Origin: Isoetes taiwanensis
Lineage: Eukaryota > Streptophyta > Lycopodiopsida > Isoetales > Isoetaceae
Assembly (NCBI GenBank): GCA_021234155.1
Contig: JAJEKV010000064.1
Coordinates: forward strand, 5,456,001 to 5,520,000
DNA length: 64,000 bases
Direction: 5' to 3'
This document shows positions 1-11,400 of the stretch, in pieces (the first letter of the stretch is position 1; every line of letters starts with the position of its first letter). The notes under the pieces were generated by a model, which was not told the origin of the DNA, made no database searches, and saw only the letters and a program-made list of their open reading frames with translations. The position numbers and the translations under genes were made by a program.

Positions 1-1890
1 CGCTTGTTCCTGATTCAATGTAGGTATGCCTTTTATCACCATTTCAAAAATGAAAATCACGGAAAATATGACCTTACCTACTTCCTAAGTTTTAAAGTAT
101 ACTGACGGACATATGAGACTTTAGAAAGTTACTGGACATTACTAGACAGCATGTGAGCAACAGTTTTTAACAGTATTTGTCATGTATAATATCAATTTGC
201 TTTCTCCTCTGCGTACTACAATACTTTATGGAAGGATACTGTAAGATGATAAATTTACAACAAACCAGGTTCTAGAAGTCATTTAGAGAACGTAGAAGAT
301 GATTTGCAGTGCAGCTTACAAAAGAAACATGTTCCTGCCAGAACCGCCAAATTATTCTCCTGAGCTCCATTTGCACGCATTCTTACTCCGCCCTAGTTGG
401 CCATTTCCATTATTCTTTAGTCTGGTTAAAAGGATCGGCAAAAAATATACAGAGAGCTTTCAGACAGAAGGCTGATTTCATATCTCTGGTTGATTGCTTG
501 TTCAATAAACAGAGCCTGTGGCTGCTTCACCCATTCAAGGTGTTGATGGAAATTCCTCTTTGCATGACTATTTGAGAGCAAACATCAAAGCATTTCGCCC
601 TTCGAGGACCAGTTCTGAGGTGTGCAGACAGTTGGGTTTGTGGCATATTCCGTACCTAAGGAGGAATACGATGGTCTGCAGCAGAATTGGCTCCGTTTGT
701 ATCTCTGAATACATTATTTTGTATACAACGCGACCCACAAACCAAGGAGATATTGTATAAAGGACATGGAAGGAGCTGGAAGGAAAATGCCTAATGTGCG
801 AGGAAAATGTCTGAGGAACCAAACTCCAACAGAAAAGAAACTTGAAGCCCAGCTCTGGACCCAAATCACTTGCAACAGTGCTGGAATTAACTGCTCTGAT
901 CATTCTCGAACAGAGTTTGGGTGTTCCAAACAAAATTAAGTTAGGAATTAACAACAGCCTTTATTTGGTCAAGTTTATACAGAGCCTTGAAGTAGAAGCT
1001 TACCCAGCAAAGCCTATGGTCGAATGCATGCATCAGCTCTTTATACTACTCTGCTGGGTCGATAATAATAGAGGGTTGGTTCGTGGTTAGTATTTACATC
1101 GCAGAAGTTCTTGTTACTAAGCTATACACTTGCTGCTTCTACTCAGCACATTGATAAACAGAGCATGAAAATAACATGCATCCAAAAGGTATGCATACAA
1201 ACAATATTTAGACACGTGAAGTAAAAGAAGCTGATACTGTTTCCTGATGATGAAATCCTTTAGGAATGTTACAGAGACAAATTGCCAAAATAGATTATGT
1301 CATGAGAAAGGTGATGTAAATACCTTATCTTCTTCAAGGTAGTTTGGTTTGTTGCACTTTGACTCTAGAATGGACCTCTGCAGACCACACATGATATTAG
1401 CCAATAAGGGGAAAGGGATGCATTTTGAATTTAAAATTGAAGGAACGTAGAGAAATTGCTCAAGGATTCATAAAACGGATGTACATCCCATGAAGCTATT
1501 TATGGCAGTAATGTCACTACAAAGATATTATCAAGCTAGAAATCAAAAAATTCTTGTACCTCAAGTTTAATTGCACAAATCGACTTACCTTGTTTAATGT
1601 CAGATTGTTTTCCAAGTCGGCATATATAAGAGCATCAAAACCTTGCTTTGGTTGCTAATATTATCGATGGATATTACAACTGCGCCGGATCTTGATACCT
1701 TTTTTTCAACTAAATGCAATAGCCCAGAACCTTTTTTCATTGTTGCAAATATTGCAGCAGGTATCAAAATAACGAAGACTATTTTTGAAAATGAATGCGG
1801 AACGAGCTAATTTTGATCAAAAACCGGCAGCTAATTTCTCATGTACGTCCTTTTTTTTGTCCCTTTTTTCGATCTGGCCGTTGCCTTGCC
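1..1890. other. Upstream intergenic DNA, nothing recognised
   Basis: I see no recognisable coding region, repeat or RNA gene here. Open frames are short (at most about 130 codons) and show no familiar motif. The last part is pyrimidine-rich and leads into the promoter of the glucanase gene. Confidence 0.5.
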
Positions 1891-1894
1891 ATTC

Positions 1895-1902
1895 CTATAA
1901 AT
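1895..1902 (+). promoter_or_regulatory. TATA box of the GH17 gene
   Basis: CTATAAAT lies about 55 bases before the ATG at 1951. That spacing would put transcription start near 1925-1930 and give a leader of about 25 bases. The box argues for the 1951 start, because the upstream in-frame ATG at 1795 would lie ahead of the promoter. Confidence 0.55.
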
Positions 1903-1950
1903 CTTCCTCAGATATCAAGCACCAACTTATTCCAGCAGCATCGAGCAACA

Positions 1951-2985
1951 ATGGCAAAGCTGCTTGCTTTGGCTCTATTTGGCGCCCTATTTGTGTTGAA
2001 TTTGGAGGTGGGGTTTAGTCGGAAGGAAACTTTTGGTGTGGATTATGGACAAATTGCCAACAACTTGCCCCCACCTAGCCATGTTGTGAACTTACTCAAG
2101 TCTATGCACGTTGATATGGCTAGGATTTTCAACTCCAATGCCTCCACAATTCGTGCCTTCCAAAATAGTGGCATCCCATTATGGATCTCTGCTGCTGACC
2201 GCGAGATTTATCCCCTCGCTCAAGTTGACTGGTATGCAGATCAATGGGTCTTGCACAACATTGCCCCATATTATCCCGCCGCACATATTCAAGCTGTGCT
2301 AGTTGGGAACGAAGTCCTTGGTTCTTGGAACCAGGGTGAAGACCAAAATGACCTTGTTCCAGCTATGAGAAATTTGAGGGCTGCCTTGAACAGACATGGT
2401 TACCATCATATAATGGTGTCCACTCCCCTTGCCGGAGATGCCTTGGAGGCCTCTAGCCCTCCTTCACGTGGCACTTTCAGGAGAGACCAAGCACATATTA
2501 TAACTCCGCTAGTCAAATTCATACATGAGACCAATTCTGTCTTCTGTATCAACATTTATCCTTATTATGCTTATAGCTCAAATCCTCAACAAATCCCTCT
2601 AGAGTTTGCTCTTTTGAAAAACCCACACCCAATGATTCATGATGGTAAGTATTCTTACCACAGTATCTTAGATGCCATGATTGATTCTTTTCATGCTGCT
2701 CTTGAGAAACTAGGCTATAGTGATGTGAAAATTGTGGTCACAGAGACTGGTTGGCCCTCAGCTGGTAGCATATATGCTACAAAGGAAAATGCAGAGATTT
2801 ATAATCAAAGGCTAATTCATAAATTGCGCAAAGGTCAAGGTACTCCTAGAAAACCCCACTATGCAGTGCCAATGTTCATTTTTTCCTTGTTCAACGAGAA
2901 CTTGAAGGGTGGGCAACCAATAGAGAAGTATTGGGGATTGTTACACCCTAACGGCGAGCCTGTTTATAATATCCACTATACTTGA
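1951..2985 (+). CDS. Glycoside hydrolase family 17 endo-1,3-beta-glucosidase, secreted
   Basis: A 344-residue GH17 enzyme that would hydrolyse beta-1,3-glucan (callose or fungal wall glucan) in the apoplast. Residues 1-23 form a hydrophobic signal peptide, and the mature enzyme starts near FGVDYGQ, a GH17 hallmark. The general acid is expected at E121 in VGNEV. The nucleophile is E265 in VVTETGWPSAG, which fits the GH17 signature. FSLFNENLKGG near the end matches the usual FALFDEN block. There is no C-terminal X8/CBM43 domain or GPI-anchor tail, so it resembles short PR-2-type enzymes. The open frame extends upstream to 1795, but the signal peptide and the TATA box favour 1951. The gene has one exon, whereas many GH17 genes have an intron in the signal-peptide region. 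All key residues are present and the gene looks functional. Confidence 0.95.
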   Translation: MAKLLALALFGALFVLNLEVGFSRKETFGVDYGQIANNLPPPSHVVNLLKSMHVDMARIFNSNASTIRAFQNSGIPLWISAADREIYPLAQVDWYADQWVLHNIAPYYPAAHIQAVLVGNEVLGSWNQGEDQNDLVPAMRNLRAALNRHGYHHIMVSTPLAGDALEASSPPSRGTFRRDQAHIITPLVKFIHETNSVFCINIYPYYAYSSNPQQIPLEFALLKNPHPMIHDGKYSYHSILDAMIDSFHAALEKLGYSDVKIVVTETGWPSAGSIYATKENAEIYNQRLIHKLRKGQGTPRKPHYAVPMFIFSLFNENLKGGQPIEKYWGLLHPNGEPVYNIHYT

Positions 2986-5900
2986 TGCTATTACCTGTTT
3001 TCAGAAAGAAAAACAGTTAGATTTCTTATTTAATGTTCTATTTTACTTATATGATTGCCTCATTTTTGGAATTCTGAGAAATTTGTATCCAGAAGCTTTC
3101 TTTCAATATATGATATCATTATTCCTCTAAGATGTACCTTGTAATATATATGAAAGGAAAGAAAAATTTCATGAATTCTCATTCAATGTAATGTGCGGAG
3201 GACGCAACAAAGCATTGTTAGTATGTTGTGTGTGTGTCATATGTCCAATCAGATGATATCAATGTGGCATGATGTATAAATTTCTTCATCTTCTACTACT
3301 ATCACCATGATATATTTATTAATTACTATAATAATATTAGTATATATAATAAAGCATACATACAAACAATATGCATGTATATTTTGGATAAATATTAAGA
3401 GTATACACGATGGATGGATGGACTTGAAATCATGTTTTGTACATTGCAATAACCAAAAGAACAAAAGTAAAGTCTGGTACTGGAAACAGCTAGATCAATC
3501 TTTGAGGACATCAGTTGTATAGTAAAAAGAAAGGATTTAATTGATAATCTGGTAAATCTATTTGTTGATATTATACACTTGCAAAAACCAAGCCCAAGCC
3601 ATGATAAATCTATTTGTTGAAAGATAAGAACCAAGCCAGTTCTAGATTGAGGTGCAAAGCAATCATAACACCTAAACTCCGGAACAAGTCAAAATAGAAG
3701 TACGTAAACTCTAGGCACATTATATTGCAATTATATATATATTATTAGTATTGATATTATTGTTTCCGTTAGGGACATTATACTGCTATCAATCTTGTTA
3801 ATAATTTGGGTTTTTTCGGTATGGAGAAAAACCTTTTTGGAATTTTTTTTCAGATGGTGGCCCTAAGGTTTTTGGATATCCCGGTCCTAAAAAGTTTTCA
3901 GATTGTCCGAAAATGTGTGTTGTGCTCGAAATGTTTTAAATATCTAAAAATTTGTCCATCGCATGGAGGACGTGTGGCTCTGAGTGCATTTTATGCCAGA
4001 TGGAAGGAGATTTGCATACAGCGAAATGGATTCTTCCAAGACTGTGCAGCCAATGCACGTTATTCATTTTTTGAGATGTCTGAAACCAGATGCAGCTTAG
4101 CCTATTCATATGAATCGATGTGTGTAAGTATAAGCGGCAATATTTTCTCTGTTTCGAGGGAGGCATTCAGAGGCAAGAGTCATCAGAAGGTGGATAATTT
4201 TTCATTTTGTTGGGTTTTATTGAGAGAAGTCGTCAGAAGGTAGACAATCTTACATTTTCTCTTCCTTTTGTTGCCTGATTTTTTGGTCTAACCATGTGCC
4301 TAGAATGTGAATACATGTTTGCAATGTTGATCAACGTAGAGATGAATGAAAGAAATACATTTGGTTGGGAACCTAGAAGCATTCGAGTCATCATTATAGG
4401 TCCTGTTTCATGGCAAATTTCTAACGACTACTCAGTATTGTGATTAGAATAGGTTTCTTATTCATTTTGGCAATTGCCTGAATTGATTTGTCAAATCCTC
4501 CGTCTCCTGTTTTATTTTCTTGAATTTGAGTTCAATAAATAAAATGTTTCATTGCGGGATTGAAGCAACACGAGTTTGGAACCCTCATATTTAAAGCAAT
4601 TAAGAACCTTCGGGCTGATCTTCATGTTCAAAAGCTCTTATATCTCAAAAAAATTCAAAAGCTTTAACATACCATTATAGTACTTTTCCAGGCTTTTTAA
4701 CTTCTGCTTTCTTCACATTTCTCTACTTTTCTAAGGAAACCTTCTTTTTGTAGCGCTATATCAGAGCTTTAGGTAGCTAAGTTCCCGTTACATTGGTAAC
4801 AGAGGCAACAGACTAAGTATGCAAGTTAATAATTGTGTAGAAAAGCAGAATATCTGGGCTTTCTTGGGCTTCCAAAATCCATTGTCTATGATATTTGGTG
4901 AGTTTTAATGTGGTTGCTTTAAAATTGGTTATTTCTAAAATGTATATGTAAATATAAACCCTATTTGCAGCTTGCTTACATGTTTTGCCATTGCGAACTT
5001 ATCGGTTGATTATCTAGCCATTTCAGTAACAAGCACAGGCAAGCAATTTTGTTGCTATATCTTTTCTTTGTCCTTTAAAAACCAACAAATATCAAGCATT
5101 CCTCATGATGTTTGAAGTTAGTTAATACTGACATCTTCATCATGCTTCTTTTTCCTTAATGCATTTGCTTAAATCACAATTTACTCCATTAGCATGTGGT
5201 CGAATTGCTTTTGAATGTTTATCTCCTGTTTGAGCAGAATTCTTAGGTAAATGTATCTTTTCAGATAGTTGTAGCTTTAATGATTTTGTCATTACTTACA
5301 ACTGTACTATATCAAACTCATGCCAATGTAGGCATTCGGGTTCTATTTCTCTACTAGACATGTAAACTATTCCATGAAATGCCCAATTAAGAATTTAGTT
5401 TTCTTGAGTATCATAATAGCAGTTAACATTCAACAGAGATAACAAGGCACACCTATGGACAAAAGTCAGAGCCAGACAATCATTTGAAATCTGAAATAAG
5501 ATGTCACAACAGCATAATGCATCTGGCATTGTTGGCTCTATCTGATTTTTATATTTTCTTTGTAACACAGGGAGTTTGGAGCTGAAGCAATCACTAGAGT
5601 GCCGAGTTGGAGCTGATGCAGTGTGCATGTTTGTGAATCATACTGTAAATCTTTCTGTGTTCTGTGTCTCTTGCTCCATCTCTACGTTATCTCTGCATTT
5701 CTTGCTAATGAGTAGGAGCACGCGGCTGTAAAAGAAACACATCTCTGGGTATCTCTTTTTGTCGTAGCTCTGCGTTTCTTGCTGGAGTGCATTATCTCTT
5801 TTTATACTGATCTCTACTTTTTCTGTGCCATCTACATTTTGACGAGAGCAAAAATCAGCTTATTAGAGGATTAAAAATCAGCTTATACATTCTCAGATAG

Positions 5901-7019
5901 ATCCTTATTGTTTATATCGTTGAAGTGGAGGAGAATGCATTTTAGCTATGCAGGTAAAACCATACATAGAAGCTGTTTAGTTGGTATTCTGTAGTAGAGG
6001 GACGGGACTTGGAATATCATATCAGGCTGCAAAGAGTAGTCATTCCTTGGTTGTTAATTTGAGAATTTGAATTGAATCCATATAGCTAATGCAACCGTTC
6101 TCATCAAAGTAGTGGAGAGATGGATTTCAGTTGGCATGTCTTGAAAAACAGCATGGAAATAATGCTTTCCCCCCTATACATTATGCTGGAAAATAGGCCC
6201 TTTAATGTGCAATTGAACACAATTTCAATTTCAAATGGACTGCATAATTATTCGTACTTACAAAACTTTTGTACTTTTGAAGGTCCTCTGGCTATGGAAT
6301 AGCATTAACTATATTCTTTTTCGGGTGGGTGATTTGGAGCTACAAATTGATTTCTTTGAGGTTGTAGTCATGATAGTAGTCCATCCCAAACTCTCTCAAG
6401 TACAGTACAATGGTATGTTCTTTGCTTGGAAGAAGTTCCACATCTTTGTTGTACAACTGTACTGGATTTTCTGGTTACATGTATTTGATTATGGTAACAG
6501 GCATGTGGGGGTCTTTGTGATCTTTGACATTCACAAAGCTACTGATAACAGGTTTGCTAATTTTTGTGCTAGTTTTTGGTCCATATCACATTGTCAGTTC
6601 TGCAATTACATGTAAATGCATTGCCACTGGAGCTCAAGCAAAATTTTGCAAGAAGATATGATGTGAAAGATCTACAAGGCATCAAGTCTTTCATCGAGAC
6701 TAAAATGGTTAATAGGGGTATAGATCAGAACAATAATCTGATACTTCAACGATCTACATGTACGTCCTTTGTAGTCCCTTTTTATTCATGGGAGAAGCAT
6801 GGTTGAAAAAAGGTTGCTTGATTGCAGAATGTTATATTTTCGATCAAAGCGTTCCTTAGCAATGCAAAGGCTTTGAATTTGTACAAGTGTTGTGCATTAA
6901 TCACTGGCTTTTTCTTCTTTACATAGTATGAAGAATGCACAAGCATTCCCAACATACTTTTGGCAGATACAAGTACGTTGGATTCCTGTTCATTCATTCA
7001 AAGTTTAGGAACCTTATGA
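2986..7019. other. Intergenic DNA, mostly unrecognised
   Basis: AT-rich DNA without a supported gene. Open frames at 3806-4243 and 6120-6806 are short and have no motif I recognise. A small direct repeat, with cores gtcatcagaaggtggataat and gtcgtcagaaggtagacaat, lies near 4177-4240. A SINE-like tail at 3236-3292 is listed separately. Confidence 0.45.
3236..3292 (+). repeat. SINE 3'-end fragment
   Basis: The stretch gtcatatgtcc...tcaatgtggcatgatgtataaa closely matches the 3' half of the SINE at 39860-39996, which reads gtcatatgtcc...ccaatgtggcatgacataaa. Only the 3' part is visible here. Confidence 0.45.
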
Positions 7020-8466
7020 TCTTCCTGTACACGAGCCAGAATGCACACGGGAAGAGTATGGTGGACTATGTGATAATGAATGACACTGCAGCAGAGATAG
7101 TATCGGGATTCATGCTCCTAGAATGGCCGATCGGGAAAAGGGAGAGCCACAGACCCATACAGTTGACACTTACAGGGGACGAATACACCTCGAATGACAG
7201 GCAACAAGAAACAGAGGAAATTAACGGGAAACTAAAAATACAGTTTCAAGAGAAGCACGTAGATGTATTTGTGCAGTACGTCAAAGAAGAAATGGGAAAA
7301 TGGAATTGGGGGGCACATAGGGCAGACGATAATGGAAACAGGCTTAATGATATAACAGTGAAAGTAGCAACGGAAGTTTTCGGAAAGAGAAGAAGAAAAA
7401 GGGGGAAGGATGCGTTCAAGGCATCGAGTTGGTATGACGACGAAAAGCGCAGGGAAACGTAAAAGAAAGGTCAGAGAACAGAGAGGAAGGGAGACATATC
7501 AAACTGAGAAAAAGGTATATCTAAAGATGTTGAAGGCAAAGAGAAATAAAAACTTGGTACATCATCAATGGGGACTGGCCAAACTCTTGAAAAAGCAACC
7601 CCGAAAATTCCGGAAAGGATTTAAAGGGAAAGGACAAGGGAATCAGAAAAATGGTAACACGCAAGAAGATATTGGGGCAGACGGGTGGGAGAGATACCTG
7701 GAGAAATTGTATAAGACCGGAGCATCTCCAACGACCAATACCGAATTACAAGGGATGGACAAGCCGTGTTTTAGCATACGTGAAGTGATGATGGCACTAA
7801 ATAGAATGGACAAGAACAAAGCCCCGACCTATACCGGGTTAACAAAGGAATTATTAAAATGCGCAGATACAAAGAATAGGGAAACAGTGACGATATTTTC
7901 AACCAGATCATACACACAGGACTCCCAGCTAGATGGGCGTATAACAGAGTGATACCCCTACACAAGGGAGGGAGGAGACAGGAACCTGGGAATTACAGAA
8001 CCATAATGGTGAGTTCCATTTTCGCAAAATGGTTTGGAAAAGTTTTAGACAACAAGCTAAAGCAATGGGCAGAGGGTGGGAACCGGAGAGCACAGGGACA
8101 GGCAGGGTTCAGGCCAGAACACTCAACTACGGATCACTTAGTGACCCTCAGGATATTGGTAGAACAGAATAGAAACCAGGGGAAGAAAATAATATGCTGC
8201 TTTGTGGACTTTAAGAAAGCTTTTGACACAGTCCCGAGGGAAAAACTAATACAAAGGCTTATAGATATGCAGGCACCAAAGAATATGGTGGGGGCAATTG
8301 CAAGACTGATGTATATGCGAAAATGGAAGAAGAAGGGAAAGGGATAGATTGCGATACGGGAGTCAAACAAGGATGCCCATTATCCCCCACACTGTTTGGA
8401 ATATACATAGATGCATTACAGGATTTTATAGCAGAACAGCAAGGGGACACAGACTCCAAACCGTGG
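7020..8466 (+). pseudogene. LINE (non-LTR retrotransposon) endonuclease/reverse-transcriptase relic
   Basis: The remains of a LINE ORF2 in three frames. From about 7025 one frame shows the end of an APE-type endonuclease (MVDYVIMND, then SHRPI). A second frame (about 7450-7890) gives the RT lead-in LNRMDKNKAP. Back in the first frame (7949-8345) are IPLHKGG, GNYRTIMVSS, GQAGFRPEHST and the RT core FVDFKKAFDTVPR. A third frame (about 8323-8466) has VKQGCPLSPTLFGIYID. There are therefore at least three frameshifts, near 7450, 7890-7950 and 8315. The homology stops at 8466, before the YADD catalytic box, so the RT is incomplete at both ends. The clade cannot be set from what is left. Confidence 0.85.
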
Positions 8467-8950
8467 TAGAATTTGCTTGAAAAAGTAACCCTCTAACAGC
8501 AAAATATTGATCTGTTCCTGTAAAAACGATTAGTAATCATACAATCCCAGAGAAGACGCTTGAATGAAAGAAATATAATCTATAATTGCAGCCCGCCTGG
8601 TAAGCAAAGTCTGAAGCTCCAGAAGCCGACCTGGTAACAAAAGTCGAAGATCCAGAAGCCCTAAACCTTTGAAAGAATGGTGGCTTGTCTGCAAACAAAG
8701 AAGCAAATGAAATAGATTCAATCTTTGCCAAAAGAACATGCACCAAAGAAGGGCCTTATATTCTGAGAACGAACCTTAATTTGAGAGCAGCTCTGGAACT
8801 GACCTGGTAAGCAAGAATCGAAGCACTTAAAGGAAAATATCTGAATCTTATAAGCTTTACCTGGCCGATTCTTTTCATAGTCGAATACTCTACCCAGAGG
8901 AAAAGGAAAAAAAAAAAAAAAACTAGCAAAAAGGCGCAACAGGAGGCTTG
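8467..8950. other. Unassigned DNA between the LINE relic and the LTR element
   Basis: The sequence contains three imperfect copies of a cctggtaa(g)caa motif, near 8599, 8629 and 8800, each followed by gaagc-rich text. An A run of about 18 lies near 8908-8922. On the minus strand there is a possible exon ending in gcttaccagg. If the LTR element is removed, this DNA joins directly to 20952 and so could be the continuation of the Helitron 3' side. I could not find a CTRR end with a hairpin in it. Confidence 0.35.
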
Positions 8951-8955
8951 GGCAG
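8951..8955 (+). repeat. Left target-site duplication GGCAG
   Basis: GGCAG immediately precedes the 5' LTR, and the same five bases follow the 3' LTR at 20947-20951. A 5-bp duplication is normal for LTR retrotransposons. Confidence 0.9.
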
Positions 8956-9278
8956 TGTGACGTTCCAGCACAGTATACGGTCTCAGGACGTATACTGTAC
9001 TGTCTCGTCACGCGTACACGCCACTCCAACTGACGTGTACGCCGAGGTGTGGCCAGGTGAGTAGCCCTAGGGGGCAACTTGCTAGGTATGTGCATTTCTT
9101 ATTAATGTGCACATGCACATTTATTAAGGTGCACACATTTCCATGTGGGCACATTTAGGTGCACACATTTCCATGTAGGCACATTTGGCCACCTAGCCAT
9201 TAAAGGCAAGTGGGCCCATTTCCAATTATCCCACATGCCTAAAGGGATAATTGGAAACCCTAAGCCCCAACCCTTGCC

Positions 9279-9286
9279 TATTTAAG
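9279..9286 (+). promoter_or_regulatory. Probable LTR TATA box TATTTAAG
   Basis: TATTTAAG follows cccttgcc about 320 bases into the LTR. The same sequence is at 19663-19670 in the other LTR. It is the best TATA-like element ahead of the conserved ctagggttttagagct stretch, which would then be the start of R. Confidence 0.45.
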
Positions 9287-9385
9287 TAGAAGAACCCTAA
9301 CTTGCCCATTTTCGTTCCTAGGGTTTTAGAGCTCTGTTTTGGCTGCTCTAGGAGTCAAAACCGCCTCCCGCACTGGCCCGAGAGA

Positions 9386-9466
9386 ATGGCACCATTAGTT
9401 TCCCTTGATTCGAAAGCAGTTCAAGAGGGATGGTCGAACTCGGTCGAGGAGCAACTCTTGGATCAG
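9386..9466 (+). other. Short LTR ORF running into a consensus splice donor
   Basis: An ATG at 9386 opens a 27-codon frame (begins MAPLVSLDSK) that runs into GATCAG|GTATGT, a near-perfect plant 5' splice site at 9466/9467. The 3' LTR keeps the ATG and the donor but has small indels in between. It could be a leader exon spliced to an interior acceptor. I could not identify the acceptor. Confidence 0.35.
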
Positions 9467-10565
9467 GTATGTAGTCGATTTAATGGTCTAAACCGTTTTT
9501 CCACCATTGTATCGAGGGTTTAGCCTATTAAATCGCCTTTAGCAGCTATCTAGATCTCTAGATGAGTAGATACCGACTCTAACTAAAGAACCTAACTCTA
9601 TGATATAGATTAGATCTATGTTCTTTAGTTCTTCTGTGATGTATATGGATGATGTATCTCTGTGAACTCCTTGTATTGGGAAGGGGGGTAGAGACTTCAA
9701 GCTTGGTAGTAGATGCTCCTAGATTAGCCTCTCTAGCACACCATAGATTCGGCCTGTGCACAAGAGCCACACCCGGTGGGTGAAGGGGCCGACCGGCTTA
9801 TAAGGAGGTTCGTGTTCGACTCTTGAACCATCCCTATGGTGTGTTAGTGCTACCGGGATCATTGTGACTAGGTCCAATGGCTTGCCACTGCGTGTGGGCA
9901 AGGCATGGGCTCGACACTCGTGAGGTGGTGGATATGACCTTCCATTGAGTTCAAGTCGAATACGGGCAAAGGGCCCTCTAGTCACCTTGAGTCAGCATGT
10001 AGATCTCGGAGGGAGTGATCCCTACCGCCCCCCATCGGAACCGGGAGATGAAACCCGTGAATAGCCCTTTGGCTATGCATCCCATGCTGGCTCTGATCCA
10101 GTCCCAACACTTTTCAGCCTACTCGCAAAGTGTGCACGTGAGGGGCGGATGGAGTGGACAACCCTATGCCATGTTCTTATGCCAGCCAAATCCATTGCCA
10201 TGAATTACATGCCCGCAATGAACTCGAGACCCAAGCCGCCGGGCCATCCCTTTGAGTCCGAGCCTTGGGTAGGATTCCCTATGTGATGTGCTGATCTTTG
10301 TCTATGCAGATATGTGGAGGACCATCCTTCGTGATGGTCATATGATGTTGATGTATGTACTAATCGACATGTATGTTCACGCCCGCAGCCTAGGTAGGCC
10401 CCGAGGGAGACAGGGGTAAAGGACCCTTCATTCTTCCCACTCGAACTCTTCAAGGTTGCAGTGATACGTGGAGGGCCCCTATATTAGCATGGAGCCGGTA
10501 TGGGGAATGAACTCTCTGTTTGTATACGGTGAGTGCAAAGTATATGAGTAGGGGACGCCACAAAG

Positions 10566-10579
10566 TGGTATCGAAAGCA
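10566..10579 (+). other. Primer binding site, initiator-Met tRNA type
   Basis: TGGTATCGAAAGCA begins four bases after the 5' LTR. It resembles the common plant PBS TGGTATCAGAGC, complementary to the 3' end of initiator-Met tRNA, with changes in the middle. Confidence 0.8.
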
Positions 10580-10736
10580 ATGTTCTTGGAGACCAAGAGC
10601 AAAGCACCGCCATGCTCCCAAAGTACTAACTTGATAGGATTCTCGAACCTCGAAAGTGGGAAATTTTTTCTCATTTTGTAGTTTATGCTAAGCTAGTAAC
10701 AGTTAAGTGGATTGGAATTTAATATTAGCACAGTTA

Positions 10737-11400
10737 GGTGAATTGGAACTTAATAAAACTAAAAAGAATGAGCCAGGTAAGGTGTGAGATAGGTGAATTG
10801 GAACTTAATAAAACTAAAAAGAATGAGCCAGGTAAGGTGGTCTCACAGCTCGCGCCTGGTTCAATAACTAAACTTTAAACTAAAAAGAATGAGCCAGGTA
10901 AGGTGGTCTCACAGCTCGCGCCTGGTTCAATAACTAAACTTTAGTACTAAACTTTAGTTTTGCGACGAGGCTCGCGCCTGGTTCAATAACTAAACTTTAA
11001 ACTAAAAAGAATGAGCCAGGTAAGGTGGTCTCACAGCTCGCGCCTGGTTCAATAACTAAACTTTAGTTTTGCGACAAGGCGCAAGCTGTGAGACTGGTTC
11101 AATAACTAAACTTTAGTTTTGCGACAAAGGCGCAAAAGCCGTCTCAAGCCGTGAGATCGGTGCGACGAGGCTCATACCGTTCAATAACTAAACTTTAAAC
11201 TAAAAAGAATGAGCCAGGTAAGGTGGTCTCACAGCTCGCGCCTGGTTCAATAACTAAACTTTAGTTTTGCGACAAGGCGCAAGCTGTGAGACTGGTTCAA
11301 TAACTAAACTTTAGTTTTGCGACAAGGCGCAAGCTGTGTCTCAAGCTGTGAGACTGGTTCAATAACTAAACTTTAGTTAGGCGCAAGCTGTAAGACATTG
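10737..11400 (+). repeat. Array of hairpin-forming tandem repeats inside the LTR element
   Basis: A complex tandem array is built from the blocks actaaaaagaatgagccagg, GTCTCACAGCTCGCGCCT, ggttcaataactaaac and AGGCGCAAGCTGTGAGAC. The second and last blocks are reverse complements apart from one base, so each full unit can fold into a stem of about 17 bp with a loop of roughly 30 bases. The left arm occurs about four times here and the right arm at least three times. Units are shuffled and partly deleted. Confidence 0.8.

Larger units (their letters stand above)
8956..10562 (+). repeat. 5' LTR
   Basis: The LTR starts TGTGACG and ends CGCCACA. From about 9057 it is nearly colinear with the 3' LTR (19437 onward), with scattered substitutions and 1-3 base indels. 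The first ~100 bases (start of U3) differ strongly between the two LTRs apart from the terminal motif and a shared ggtctc(a/g)gga loop. Confidence 0.92.

Noticed and set aside
1795..1950. Upstream extension of the GH17 frame
   Set aside because: The first 52 codons lack signal-peptide character, contain the TATA box region and precede a good signal peptide that starts at 1951.
3806..4243. 145-codon gene after the glucanase
   Set aside because: Cys/Phe-rich sequence with no motif, no promoter and an internal short direct repeat; likely chance.
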